Shown here in pieces: positions 11,395-23,215 of a DNA stretch of 64,000 nt. The notes under the pieces are model-generated. The model was not told where the DNA came from. It saw nothing but the letters and a program-made list of their open reading frames with translations, and made no database searches. Position numbers and translations under genes: made by a program. The first letter of the stretch is position 1. Each line of letters begins with the position of its first letter. This DNA is from Diphasiastrum complanatum (lineage: Eukaryota; Streptophyta; Lycopodiopsida; Lycopodiales; Lycopodiaceae): assembly GCA_029204225.1 (NCBI GenBank), contig CM055109.1, positions 35,722,496 to 35,786,495 of the forward strand, given 5' to 3'.

Positions 11395-13775
11395 GACCCC
11401 ACCCATATCCAGGGAATCATGGAAATGTGCAAATATTATGTGAAGATGAAGTCATGATCAATCATCTGCCATTCTTGGATGACATTGGGACCCAACTAAA
11501 ATTGTGGTAAAACACAAGCTAATCCCCTCACCTTCAAATGATATTGGAAAGCCTTGTTCTAATTCCTTTGTAGTATCTTGCTTTTTGAAATGGATTTATT
11601 AGATGGGCATATATATGTATATTCTACTTGGACTCTTAAGTCTAAAAGCTCCTTACGAGGTGTAAGTATTATCTTTGAATCACCACCAATGTTCCACCAT
11701 CCCTAGACGAGGGTGGGGCCTTGACAACAGCCTTAGTCTTGGTTGAACATGTGATGTCAGTTGAATATATGCCCTCGCATCTTATTTTTTATATCTTGCT
11801 TTTATTTTACACCTCAAAATAGCATTCATAAGAAACACTAGACTAAAATTTCAAAGATTATATTCTATGCATGGAATGTCTTTAATACTAAGTCTTATGA
11901 GGAACTAATAATCAATGTGGGGCGTAAGAGCAATTCCTCATGTCTCAAAGACTTAGGTGGGAATGGAACTCAGAAACGTGTTTCTCCAAACGCTCGCATA
12001 TCATAAAAAGTACTGAAAGCGCCCTCTTAGAAGTCAATGCTTAAGGAATCTTATGTCTTTGCGATAGTTCATAAAAATCTCATGGGAAAGAACTTGACTT
12101 ATTCATTATGGAAATAGTACATATATTGAGAGCATGAGAATGTACTCTCAACCCCTGACTAAATTGACATGAGTTGCAGGCCGCCCATTTTAAAATATCC
12201 TAGTTGGAGAGATGCAACTTTTGGGCTTCCAAGTTTATGAATGTTTTTTTTTTATAAAAGCCATTCAATTCTCAAAGGTGAATGAATGAGTTAAACTCAC
12301 AAGCCCAAATCATGTTTCGTACACCTTAATATGACTTGTTTTAAAGGGCTTAAAAGTCGTTACAATTATTCTTTAAAATGCAAAAGATGAACTAACATAT
12401 CTAGCTCAAGCACAATAGAAAATGATACCTTATATAATGAAAGGAAAATACACATGTCAAATTCCAAGTTGCTTAGAAAGTTCTGAATCAAAGAGGATAC
12501 TTTCATAGCATCATTTGCCCATAACCCAAATATCTAATTGGAGAGATGCAACTTCAAGGCTTCCATCTCTTAACCAAGGACATTTTTGTATATGAGTGGG
12601 CCATTGAGTGCACTAAGGGTTGTCTTTATGGCCATATGAGTGTGTACCACTTGGCAATGATTATGGTCATTGAGCCATACCGTGTGAGACAAGTACCGTA
12701 GGCCAAGCCCACCAAAGATTAATATCATCATTTTCTATAAGAAGCATTAGGCCGGCCAACAAGTGAATCACATAAAGATTAGGAATCTTGGGCTCGGAAC
12801 AAATGTTATATTTTAACCTCCATTGATGACCATTGTATCATTTCCTAGTTTCTAATGACATTCCTTATAGTAGCTGAGTTGGATAGCACCATGGATTTAT
12901 CCAACTCACATATGCATTGACAATAATAAGTTTGAAAAATAAAACTAGATTAAAGAGAGAGAATAAAACATTTCACATAGTCCCCCTTGACAAGTCAGGA
13001 CCAAACATTTTGAACCCTTTGCTTTACAAGATAACATGTTACAATGAAGCTGCATGAAATCTTACAATACAAAATATTATAAAGTGAAGCAAGTTTTAAG
13101 ATGCCCAGCTGTTACTTGTCACCATGCCATAACAAAAAATTGCACGAGTTAGTACGTGGGGAAGACAAGTGTTGTAATCGAGCATCCGTTGATATCCATG
13201 TCCAAGATTCACTACATGACAACTAAACTAGTATTAAATATCAGTTAGTCCAATCTTCCCTACCAAAATTTTTTTATAGCAATACGCTCTGCCCTAAAAA
13301 AACCATATTAGGGTATAAGCCTTATTGATCAGTATTAGGGCAATAAACCATATTATAAACTCAAATTATAGTAAAGTGCATGAGAAAACACTGTAATCAT
13401 TCACTAGTAACAGTGTGGGTATGATTCTTACACAGTAAAGGGTATCATGGCAGGTCCGTACCATACCCTTAGACTTAAAATTTGCTCTAAACAGGATTAC
13501 AGATCATGCAATACAGTAACATAGACAGAAAGTGCTCTCCACTCCAAGCTCACCTAGCAACTGTATTTCTGAAAACCAAAATACATTGTACATATAGTTT
13601 TTCATTATGGCAACCCATGCCTGGCCCAGGTTGCTGTTGACGGGACGCATGTCCCGTTGACTTGCCTCGTGGCGAGGCCAACTAGTCCTAATCCATTGAT
13701 AGGACCCACAATATAGTAACACATTAATTCTACTTTAGTTCTAACTCTCTCCCTAAAAGTAGAATCTACTTTTTA
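11395..13775. other. No gene; two adjacent hairpins near 13640-13678
   Basis: No coding frame of note. The phrase TTGGAGAGATGCAACTT occurs near 12205 and again near 12538. ACGGGAC/GTCCCGT (13640-13657) and GCCTCG/CGAGGC (13664-13678) form two neighbouring GC-rich hairpins in otherwise AT-rich DNA. A 19-bp near-palindrome of AAAAGTAGA and its complement sits at 13755-13773. Confidence 0.5.
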
Positions 13776-14480
13776 TACAACCATATACATAGCATGAGTG
13801 TTCACTGGCTTGCAATCTTGTAGCCTGAACCTGTGCAACAATTCTCTGACATACTTCACCTGTGTTAGTCCCACCTCATGTCCTTTTTGCCACACTTCCA
13901 CTCCAAGGCAATAATGCATTAGGTTGAGATACGTCATCTCGAATTGTTCCATGATTCCCATTGATCAACATGGACAAGGATAGGTAAATGTTGATTCAAA
14001 GAAATTGAGAGTTGCAGAATCAGGTTATCAACATAAAGAACAACCAAAGCAATCATACCATCAAAGCATAAGACATAAAGGTTTGGATCAGAGCATGTTC
14101 TCACCATCCCCTTAGAACGAAAGTAGGCATCAATCCTGCTGTACCATGCACGTGGTGCCTGCTTGAGACCATAAAGTGATTTCTTCAAACGACATACTTT
14201 ATTCTCCTGTCCTTTCGCTATAAAGCCTTCAGGTTGATCCATAAACACTTCCTCTTCTAACTCACCATTTAGAAAAGCAAATTTCACATCCATCTGATGT
14301 AAAGGCCAACCAAAATGTGAAGCTGAAGCAACAAGTAGACGTAGAGTATTTCACTTACATACTGATGCAAAGGTCTCCTCATAGTCGATGCCTTTACTTT
14401 GTGCATAGCCTTTGATCACCAATCTTGCTTTGTGGTTTGCTATTCCATGCCTTTCTTGGTGTAATGGCATCACTTATGTG
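13776..14480 (-). pseudogene. Ty1/copia reverse transcriptase fragment
   Basis: The minus strand encodes the RVT_2 core: HKARLVIKGYAQSKGIDYEE, TFASV, a TGA stop, then MDVKFAFLNGELEEEVFMDQ and KSLYGLKQAPRAWY. The catalytic YVDD motif reads YVDN here, so the second metal-binding aspartate is lost. It continues past a frameshift into a region resembling the connection to RNase H (YLNLMHYCLGVEVWQKGHEV). Protease, integrase and LTRs are absent nearby. The changed catalytic residue, stop and frameshifts make it non-functional. Confidence 0.88.
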
Positions 14481-14964
14481 GATAATGATGTGGTCTTTCA
14501 CTGACAAGTTGATGAAGGTCAACACTCTCCTCGCCTTCCTATCGAACACTTTAATGTCCGCTTCATTCGGCGGTTACATGCGTCCTAATCTTGTGGATCT
14601 ACTATGTATTTCCTATTTACTAAGTTTATATCATATACTTAGACTAGTCAGTGTGCAGACATATGAAGAAGTAATGTGCGGAACAATGACTTGCAAGTTA
14701 ATGGTTCTTTCTATGGAAAGGATAATTTATTATTAGTGTTGGTTTAGAAGAAGATCTAAATGTGGTGTTATTCTGGAATAAGTTTTAGAATATATGAATT
14801 CGACACCTAGACATTTCAAATTTCTGAATCATTTACAATTGACTTGAGTAATTGGATTTCTCTTAATTAGAAGTTAATTGGTGGAATAAGCAGTGTGAAG
14901 AGAATTTATCAGGAACTATTTATTTTGGATCTATATTGCTTATAAGACACATGATTTGTGAGTC

Positions 14965-15420
14965 ACCTTTTGAGATGCTATTCAAGAGGAGGCCGAGTGT
15001 CAACTTTCTAAGAACTTTTGGATGTACATGCTATGTCAACATTACTCTTGATGATAGGACTAAGGAGAATCCATCTTCAAAGAAGGTATTTTTGTTGGAT
15101 ATAGTGAGGTGAGTAAAGCCTACAAGATTTACATTCCTTCTACTAACAAGGTAATTGTTGGTAGAGATGTCATTTTTGATGAGGGGAACATTCCAAAAGT
15201 ATCTTCAAGCATTAGTGATAGTGATGTGGATGGATCTAACATTCTTGATGTTGATGTAAAAAGGATCCTACTTTGGATGGTGATGATAAAGGACCATCAT
15301 CAAGTCAAAAGCCAGGGAGAACATCAAGGGAAAGACAAATGCCTTCAAGGCTCACATATGATGAGAAAGGTAGACATGTGGAAGTGACTCATTTTGCTTT
15401 TCTCACATGTTTTGATGAGT
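14965..15420 (+). pseudogene. Copia integrase C-terminus fragment, left piece of a split element
   Basis: Encodes SPFEMLFKRRPSVNFLRTFG, CTCYVNITLDDRTKE, GYSEVSKAYKIYIPS and NKVIVGRDVIFDE, the end of a copia integrase and the approach to the reverse transcriptase. It is very close to the minus-strand element at 43742-48999 (same residues over most of its length). Similarity stops abruptly at 15420. The 3' end of the same family resumes in the same orientation near 21060, so this is probably one plus-strand element opened by later insertions. Frameshifts are present. Confidence 0.8.
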
Positions 15421-15436
15421 CTTCACAACTAGAAAA

Positions 15437-15801
15437 CTCTGTGTTTATCCACGTAGAGTATCCACACGACGCCCGACACTTAGTCGATTTTCCAAAATTT
15501 TGTTTGCATGGAACATCCAAGCATGGATTATCCACGCCAAAAAGGTTTGAACACGCCTCCGGCCAGTCCACTGGTGTTTTTCTGAGACATGGTGCCAAAA
15601 AATTTATGCGCGTGGATTATCCACGCCAAATTGAATTTTGAAAATTCCGACAACTGTTTGGGAGGGAAGCTTGGGGACGCCGAAAGGCAGTTTTCGCGTG
15701 GATAATCCACGCAAATTTCAGTTTGTAAAACAATTTCACCGGACCCGACTGGACATTAAAGATATCCACATGTGGATATCTTCTGCGTAAATTATCCATG
15801 C
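15437..15801. repeat. About 88-bp tandem array centred on GCGTGGATTATCCACGC
   Basis: A 17-base palindrome recurs at 15521 (GCATGGATTATCCACGC), 15610 (perfect), 15696 (GCGTGGATAATCCACGC) and 15785 (degenerate), with a weaker copy near 15437. Spacings are 84, 89, 86 and 89 bases. Sequence between the palindromes is diverged but shares AAATT...TTTTG words. A separate 24-bp perfect palindrome with the same ATCCACATGTGGAT theme lies at 15759-15782. Minus-strand frames repeat an AWIIHA peptide at each unit, but no protein family is recognised. Confidence 0.7.
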
Positions 15802-15803
15802 GG

Positions 15804-16008
15804 TTTTTTTTTTTTTTGCATGCTGATAATGAAATGAAATTAGTTAAATAAATTTTTTTCTAAAGTGAATTATATTATGATGAGGTTATATATATATTTT
15901 TCTAAAGTGAATTATATTATGATGAGGTTTTTTTTTTTTTTTTTGCATGTTGATAATGAAATGGAATTAGTTAAATAAATATTTTTCTAAAGTGAATTAT
16001 ATCATGAT
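15804..16008. repeat. T-tract-led tandem duplication
   Basis: A unit beginning with 14-17 T, then GCATGYTGATAATGAAATG and ending CTAAAGTGAATTATAT, is present at 15804 and 15928. A partial copy of its 3' half lies between. It carries no coding sequence. Confidence 0.75.
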
Positions 16009-16089
16009 GTTCCTAGATGATTGGGATTTTTGATGAGGTCAGCCACCTGCTTTTGTAAGATAGTTGACTTGAGCTACCAAGAGGATAAT

Positions 16090-16720
16090 GCCAGAAACAA
16101 GGAAAAGGCAAGGGTAAAAAAAAGTCTACGCAGCAATTTTCCAAGACTGAGGAGGATGAAGGATCATCTAGCAAGACCAAGAAGAAGGGCAAATGCTTTC
16201 ATTGCGACAAAAAGGGCCATTGAAAAAGCGAGTGTCAAAAATTCTTGGCGGAATCAGGAAAGGGAATACCAAAGCAAGCAGGTAACCTTGTCGACGAAGG
16301 TAAAGTTGAAGACTCTAGCATCTTTATATCAGCATTGTCATCCAATCAAGATGATCAAGCTTGGTACATTGACTCGGGAGCCACAAGACACATGACATGT
16401 AATAAAGATTGGTTCAGTAGCTTGAAAGAGTTGGACAATGGAACATCTGTATCACAAGCAAATGGTGATGTGTGCAAGATCGGGTAGGCACCATTTCCAT
16501 CCAACTACCTGATGGAAAAAGTAAGACGATCAATGAGGTACTTTATGTACTTGGTTTGAAGAAAAATCTACTTTCCGTGGGTGTCATTACTGATCAAAAG
16601 TTGAAAGTAGAATTTGCCCATGATTGTTGCTTTGTGAAGGATGTGAACCAGAAGTTCAAAGTCATTACGGATGGTATAAGTGAGCCCAACACTAAATTGT
16701 ACAGGTTCCATCGTCCTGTA
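16090..16720 (+). pseudogene. Copia Gag zinc knuckle and protease fragment
   Basis: A CCHC zinc knuckle reads CFHCDKKGH-stop-KSEC, where the usual Trp codon is TGA. The same frame continues to AWYIDSGATRHMT, the aspartic protease active site (DSGA), near 16370. A frameshift then leads to VGTISIQLPDGKSK and GLKKNLLSVGVITDQKLKVE, the linker before the integrase. This is the middle of a copia polyprotein; integrase and reverse transcriptase are missing in this orientation. It lies inside the split copia of 14.96-21.88 kb. Confidence 0.85.
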
Positions 16721-16939
16721 GGTGTACGCTGGTGTCCACATCTTCAAACTCCCCTTTGCTCTCATTCACGTTCTCTTCCATATTTTGCTCCTCAATATTT
16801 TCCACATTTTTCTCCACATCACGAACGCTTGAACCTGTAGAGCCTCTCTACAAAATAGAATCAAAGATTCAAATAAATTGAGATTAAACTTACTTGTAAA
16901 CCACAAAGTAAACAATCACAAAACAATAAAGGTTAATAG

Positions 16940-19448
16940 ATGAGCACATTAATCTAGAGACTAATACATCTGAATCTAGCTCATCTAGATCTACTTCTTC
17001 GCAAACAAGTTCCAACGATGAACATGAGATTCCAATGAATGAAGAATTTGAAGTCATGGGAGACATGTTGGATGATATGTACGAGAACAATAGTGCATCT
17101 AGACACAATGAACAAGATGAGGAGGCACTTTTGTCTAAACAAGAAAAGAAATTGCGAGAAGAATCAAAGATCGCATTGTATCCTGGAGCAAAGACATCTC
17201 GTTTGGCGACTTCTCTACTTCTTTTAAACCTTCAAGCCAAATAGAGATGGAGTGACCAAAGCCTCACATCATTATTTGAGTAAATTTTTTTTCATCTACT
17301 TGTCATTTTTGCTTTGAAACAAAATTGACAATTTGGACATCTAGTGATAATTTTTTTTACAATGACTTCTTTTGTCATGTACAGACTATTGAAAAACAAA
17401 ATTCTCCCAGAAGGAAATGTCATGCCTAAGACAAGAGATGAGGCACGAAATATGTTGTCTAACATCGGGATGGGCTACAAGCAATATCATACATGTCCAA
17501 AAGATTGTATTTTATATCGAGGAAGGTGCGAATCACTAAAGAAATGTCCCATTTGTGATACTCCTCGATATAGAGATGATTTGCAAGGGGCAACCATTCC
17601 GTTCAAAGTTTTACGACATTTTCCAGTAATTCCATGATTGCAACGTTTATTTCGTTGTAAATCTCTTGCACAACTTATGGACTGGCATGCACACCATGCC
17701 TCTACAGATGGGATGATGAGGGTACCTTTAGATTCATCTGCATGGAAACACATCAACGAAGAGTATCCAAGCTTTGTCAATGAGTCAAGAAATGTGAGAT
17801 TTGGTCTTGCAACAGATGGTGTGAACCCCTTTGGTGTACGAGCAACTACGTGGTCCATTTGGCATGTTTGCTTGGTAAATTATGATATTCCTCCTTGGTT
17901 GAGTACAAAAAAGGGACATATTATGTTGGCACTTCTAATTCCTAGCCAACGCAAGGTCAAGAACATGGATGTGTATCTTGAGCCGCTTATTGACGAGTTA
18001 GAAGATTTGTGGAAGGGGATAAAAGCATATGACATTTCATGCCCCTTACATGAGAGGGAGTTTACACTACATGCCATTGTAATGTGCACAATGCATGACT
18101 ATCCAAGATTAGGTGGATGTTCTTTATGGAAAGATACATGAAAGTCTTAAAAGATTTTGTGCGTCAAAAGGCAAGGCCTGAAGGTAGCATGTCAGAGGGA
18201 TGGTTAGTACATGGATATCTTTTTTATGTTACTGAAATTTTGCACCAACAACATCCATCTGCTCCACTATTGTGGCGGGATGAGGAAGACGAAGAGGTAA
18301 CTAGTGAAAAACCTCAAGGGATGGGAAAGGTCCATAGGTTGACACCCTTCCAACGAGAAACAATTTCTACATTCATGCTTTATAATTGTGGAGTTATGGA
18401 TAAATGGTTAGACCTATACAAAGAAGAGAAAAAAGAGAGGGCCTTGTCTAGAAAGCGCCAACGACAGAATAGAGGTAGACACATGGCCACAAGTTCACAT
18501 GATGTTGAGCCATTGCCCAAGCAATGCACTATAGAGTGGATGCATGGCACACTACAAAAAGCAACAAAAGAGGGACAAAAAATATCAAACACCGAATGGG
18601 ACTTTGCAAAAGGATGCGAATGAAAGGTATTATTCTTTAGATACTTTATTATTAGAACATTCTTGTTTATAACAATATTTGTTTATTCATTTGAAACACC
18701 ATGTTCATTCACAGTGATTATTTATGATATTCATGTTTGTCATGTGGTAGTGCAAAATGTATAATGCTATATGGGCTTTTGGTTTCCACTTTCGTGTTGA
18801 AAGGATTGATAACAAGAGACACACACACGATTGTGGTGTAATAGCATCTTTCCAACAAGAAAGTCAAAGCAGTGCACGAGATCGGAATCCCATCTCAGGA
18901 GACATAGAATACGTAGGAACTATACAAAATATTTATGATGAGTCATTTGATGAAAGTGGACACTATTTTTTATTTGATGTGAAATGGTTCAAGGTAGTTT
19001 GTAGAGGGCCAAATGCAACCGTAAAATCGGATCCAAGGGGATTTTTTGCTATTGATTCATCAAAAACATTGAGCATGGAGTCCTTTGACAAATTGGTGTT
19101 GCCTCATCACCGTGAGCAGGTGCACATGCTATGCTATCATGTTTTTTATTTTATTGCAAGTGACTTCAGTATTTGAGTTTTTGATATGTTCTAAAATAGT
19201 AATTTTTGTAGGTGTTTTTTCAACCAGATCGACTAAACAAGATATGGTGATTTGTAGCTCAAGTTGAATCATGTTCACGACGAGTATTTGAGGGTGCAAA
19301 TGTTGAGAATGAAATGGAAAACCTTCATTTTAACTATGAGATTGAGCTACCTAGAGATGTAGTAAATCTTCAAACCATACTTGAAGCACCCACTTTCATA
19401 GATGTTGAGAATAGAAATTCTAATAGTCAGGATGATGAAATAGTATAG
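16940..19448 (+). pseudogene. CACTA/EnSpm transposase (TNP2-like), decayed
   Basis: In order: an acidic N-terminal part ending SKIALYPGAKTSRL and a WSDQSL remnant; LPEGNVMPKTRDEARNML; YHTCPKDCILY with a CPICDTPRY zinc-like pair; and the Transposase_21 core with RNVRFGLATDGVNPFG, TWSIWHVCLVNYDIPPWLS and LALLIPSQRKVKNMDVYLEP. It then jumps near 18110 to a DUF4218-type stretch (MERYMKVLKDFVRQKARPEG) and, after a non-coding gap, to DUF4216 (DIEYVGTIQNIYDES, FDVKWFKVV) ending near 19445. A TGA at 17635-17637 fits a CGA-to-TGA transition (PRLQR to P-stop-LQR). The jump implies an internal deletion of the rest of DUF4218. The 13-bp CACTA termini were not located. Confidence 0.88.
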
Positions 19449-19744
19449 TACTTTATTCAGATTCAGTTCTATTCATTAGACACAAAAAAACATCACATTC
19501 ATCATTCATCAATCCTCATTAAAGAGCAAACTTTCCAAAATCACCATCACTTGATAATCTCTCAAAGTATGTACAAAATGAGCTCTCAATCCATATCAAA
19601 TGAATGATGCTAGATAAGAGAGCATAATTTGCTTCATACCTGTCAAGTTGTGTCCTCTCTCTTGTTGATCTTCAAAGCTCTCCCTGGATAGATGATTTAG
19701 GAAAGTCATCCATGTCGTAGCTCTCCATCAATCTCTCAAACCAC

Positions 19745-20850
19745 TAATTAGGGAGCTTCCTATCAGTTTCCTGGTAAAAATGTATCCCATGGTACGTCCT
19801 TCTCCTTGCATTCATCACCTACAACTTCAATCGCCTTAGCACCAAAAGGTTTATCTCTACCTCTCCAACCTATCTCCTGAGGTTGAGTAGCAACATCATG
19901 AGCTGTATCCATCTGTCCATCACTAGGAAAGTCAACAAATGGTCCGTCATCAAGAGGAATTCTCACTGTACCATTTTCCCCACTAGATGTATCCATCTTC
20001 TCAGCATCTTCATATTTGTACATCTTAGATTCAGCAAAGATAACATCACGGCTAACATGTATTTTGTTCTCCAATGGATCAAAACACCTATGGCCCTTTA
20101 CACAATCATCACATCCTAAGAAGATGCACTTTATAGCTTTTACATCCAAAGATTCGCAAGTGATTCACCTTTGGCTTCTTCTTTGTGAATGCCTCCTCGG
20201 GTGGTATCTTTGGTACAACAATGGTAGGACTTCTATTTTGAAGATAGACTGTAGTATTGTACGATTCTAACCAAAAATCTTTTGGTAGTTTCATCTCAAC
20301 AAACATAGATTTGGCACTCTCCACAATCGTATGATTCTTGCGCTCAGCTACACCATTGAGTTCAGGTACGAGCTTGTGTAAATTGTCTTTTGATCTCACA
20401 TTGATCACAAAGATCATTGAATTCAGTAGACTTGTACTCACCTCCACTATCAAATCTTAGGACTTTGATCTGCCTACCTGTTTGATTTTTGACCATTGCC
20501 TTGAAGCTCTTGAAAGTGCCAAAAGCATCCAATTTCTTCTTTAAGAAGTATATCCACATCTTAAATAGCATATCATCTATGAAGGTCATAAAATAATAAG
20601 CTCCTCTTATGGACATAGTCCTCATAGGCCCGCATAGATTTGTGTGGATCAATTCCAAGATGTTCTTTGCCCTTGCAACACCACCTTTGTTGAATTTCTC
20701 TCGATGTTGCTTCCCATACACATGATTCGTACATTGTCTTCAAGTAGTCTTCCATCATAAGCAATTCTTTCACCATTTCCAATTTCCTTTATCAAGCTAA
20801 AGCTTCCTAGGTTCAAACGACCAAGCCATTTATGCCACAGTTCAGTTTGA
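19745..20850 (-). pseudogene. Copia GAG-pre-integrase and integrase, decayed
   Basis: The minus strand reads ELWHKWLGRLNLGSFSLIKE (pre-integrase zinc region), then ILELIHTNLCGPMRTMS, AYYFMTFIDDM, KVLRFDSGGEYKSTEF and LNGVAERKNHTIVESAKSM. These are the three catalytic blocks of a copia integrase. The first acidic residue is changed (HTN for HTD); the second Asp (RFD) and the Glu (VAERKN) remain. The C-terminal part includes CIFLGCDDCVKGHRCFDP and DVIFAESKMYKYED. Several frameshifts separate the blocks. It lies nested, in opposite orientation, inside the split plus-strand copia. Confidence 0.87.
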
Positions 20851-21059
20851 ATGGACGAGATGAGGGATGAAGTGATGATGAGTAGAGTTTTAAAATTGAA
20901 TGTAAGGCCTTGTAGAAGACAATGTATGAAGGGGGAATTTATTCTCTCATCAATGTACTTTCTTTTAAATCAATCAATATAATGTTTTGGCACTACATCA
21001 TTCTTGCAAAAAATTTGAATGCATATATTTAATTCATGAATGCAAATGTATAGTCTATT

Positions 21060-21323
21060 GAATGCTCATTCACGATCAAATCATCAAGGTATGATGGCAT
21101 CTTGTGGCAGGAGATGGAGGCTCATTCACGGAGTTTCATGGTGGTGGTGGCATATCACTTTGTGAGGGAGCAAGTCATAGCAAAGGAGGTGGAGCTTCAA
21201 CATGTGTCCTCAAGGGGAATGTGTAGCTGATATCTTCACCAAAGCATAGGGAAAGGACTTGTTCTTGAAGCATAGGACTTCACTTGGAGTGTTATCAAAG
21301 TCTAGGCTTAAACTAGTTGAAAG
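21060..21323 (+). pseudogene. 3' coding end of the split plus-strand copia
   Basis: From 21060 to about 21150 the DNA matches the non-copia segment found inside the minus-strand element at about 44.46-45.26 kb (shared TGATGGCATCTT and GGAGGCTCATTCA words). It then switches to the normal copia end: GAGCAAGTCATAGCAAAGGA, then ECVADIFTKA, a stop, and KDLFLKHRTSLGV. The coding frame is broken. It runs directly into the LTR at 21324. Confidence 0.75.
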
Positions 21324-21538
21324 TGTGAGAAATTCAAGTAATTTAGTCTATTTTGGTCATATTTATATATTTGGCAATTGAGGCCAATTTTCATATTAGC
21401 TTGAGAGGTTGACTTTTCAAAGTTATATTAGTCTAAAAGTATTTGAATATCCAAAAATAGTAGGGTTTTTCATTATGGAGAGAAACCAAGTGACAATTTA
21501 GGTTTTAAACCTGCTATAAAAGGATGTAACTCATGGAA

Positions 21539-21583
<45 letters not shown>

Positions 21584-21882
21584 TCTCTCTCATCTCATTC
21601 ATGCTTATGCATGGTTGTCTTGGGTTCTACTATCTATTGGTGCACTATACCTGTGATATCTTGCAAATCCACACCTGTGAAATATAGTACCTTACTGTTA
21701 TTGTACAAACAAAAATATTATTTTATGTTTTAGTTAATGCTTGATCAAGATCTATTAGAGTTTGCATCTCATTCTTAGTGTAGATGCTGATTTTTTCTAC
21801 ATTGGCAAGATTGGTGAGTTGCTTGTTTTTGTAACCAAAGGGCAATTGTAGGTTTGGATCTTAGTGGATCTCAAATCTTTCA

Positions 21883-21884
<2 letters not shown>
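21324..21884 (+). mobile_element. 3' LTR of the split plus-strand copia
   Basis: Begins TGTGAGAAATTC and ends AATCTTTCACA, the same termini as the LTR at 48363-48999 (TGTGAAAG...CTTTTACA, minus strand). It contains CTATAAAAGG as TATA box. A (CT)n tract at 21542-21591 lies within it, just after the TATA box. Length is 561 bp against 637 bp for the relative. Confidence 0.8.
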
Positions 21885-21885
<1 letters not shown>

Positions 21886-21947
<62 letters not shown>

Positions 21948-22024
21948 TCAATATATTTTTAGGGTGAATTTCTAAAAATGTTTGTGAAATTATTTGAGAG
22001 AGAATGGTTTTAGTTTTTGTTTTG

Positions 22025-22061
<37 letters not shown>
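21886..22061. repeat. (AG)n and (GT)n microsatellites
   Basis: (AG)n runs from 21886 to 21942 and (GT)n from 22028 to 22061. The word AATGTTTGTGAAATTATTTG occurs on both sides of the (GT)n tract, so this short stretch is itself a local duplication. It separates the copia LTR from the gypsy insertion. Confidence 0.9.
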
Positions 22062-22064
<3 letters not shown>

Positions 22065-22138
22065 TTATGAATTTGTGAATTTTTTAAAATGTTTGTGAAA
22101 TTATTTGAGAGAGGGAGAGGTTTTAATTTTAGTTTTCT

Positions 22139-23202
22139 TGTTACATACCTATGTAACTAGCAGTACTTCAGACCCCTGATAGTCCATTTAGTGTTGGGGG
22201 CTATATGGCAAGGTACCCTTAGGATTAAGGGTATGTGTCCTTGGATAAGGGCAGGCAAGTGACTATACCTTAGTTGGAGGTACGGGATCACGTGACCCTT
22301 GGATAAGGGATACCCTTAATATTAAGAATAGGTGTCTTAGATTAAGGTACTAGTGTCCTTGGTTAAGGGCAGGTAGGTGTCTATGCCTTGGCTAGTGAGG
22401 TGTTAGAAAGTCATTGGATGACTATTTTTCTAAACCTTGGGCCTCAACCTTGCACCATATCACTTTATTGGTCTAGGACCAAAGTATACTTGCACAACTT
22501 GGGCAATGGGACCTAGTAGGAGGGCGCCCTTCTAAAGTGTCTATTGAGTTCCCAACTCCCACAAGAAAGGCATTCATAGAGTCATAGGTTATGGAAGGAG
22601 TCTCTTGACATTCCATAAGCCTATGTAGGCTCTTGGAGATTCTTTAACTCCCCTAGGCTTCTCTCTCTCTCATTGGATGAGCATGGAACTCCATAGTGCA
22701 TTGGAGGGGTCCATGGGCCATCTATATGAGGGTAGTAGGGCGCCCATTGGGGAGGAGAGATCTCTCTTGTTTGCTTGGCTTATGCTCTAGTATTGCTACT
22801 AGTATGTAGAGTGCTTTCTTGTGGTAGTATGCTTGAGGTTTGGATCTTGCTTATGGTATGGGACATAAGTAGGGTTTGGATCTTGAGTATGCTATGGAGT
22901 GTTTTGGTATGCTTGTAATTTGTTTATGGTTAGCAAGGGGGTGCTAGATAGGTCTTGCTTGGAGCTTGGATCTAGCTATGGTTGGGTGGTGAATACTTGA
23001 GGCCAGCTTGTTATCTATCTTTGTGTTTAAAGAGTAGGGACATAGGTGGGGGAGAGATTCTTGGAGGCTTGCAGATCCTTACTTGCAGGTGGAGGCATCC
23101 TAGCTTGGAGTTGGAGAGCATCTTGAAGCTTGCAGGTTGCTTGGAGGACATTTGGAGGCTCTACCTTGGATTTGGAGGACTTCCTCTCCTCTATTTGTAA
23201 AA
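22139..23202 (+). repeat. Chromovirus 5' LTR
   Basis: 1064 bp. Contains a repeated field of ACCCTTAGGATTAAGGGTA-type words. It lacks a 15-bp piece (ATGGAGGTATGGAAC region) that the 3' LTR has near 27000. Otherwise the two LTRs differ by scattered substitutions only, suggesting a fairly recent insertion. Confidence 0.9.
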
Positions 23203-23203
23203 G

Positions 23204-23215
23204 TGGTATCAGAGC
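23204..23215 (+). promoter_or_regulatory. Primer-binding site for initiator tRNA-Met
   Basis: TGGTATCAGAGC, complementary to the 3' end of plant initiator tRNA-Met, lies one base past the 5' LTR. Confidence 0.9.

Noticed and set aside
15437-15801. CRISPR-like array
   Set aside because: The repeats are diverged palindromes with related spacers in plant transposon DNA; there are no identical direct repeats and no cas genes.
21533-21733. 66-codon frame starting MERSLSLSLS
   Set aside because: It is LTR sequence with a (CT)n tract; the antisense relative in the 43.7-kb LTR is equally non-coding.
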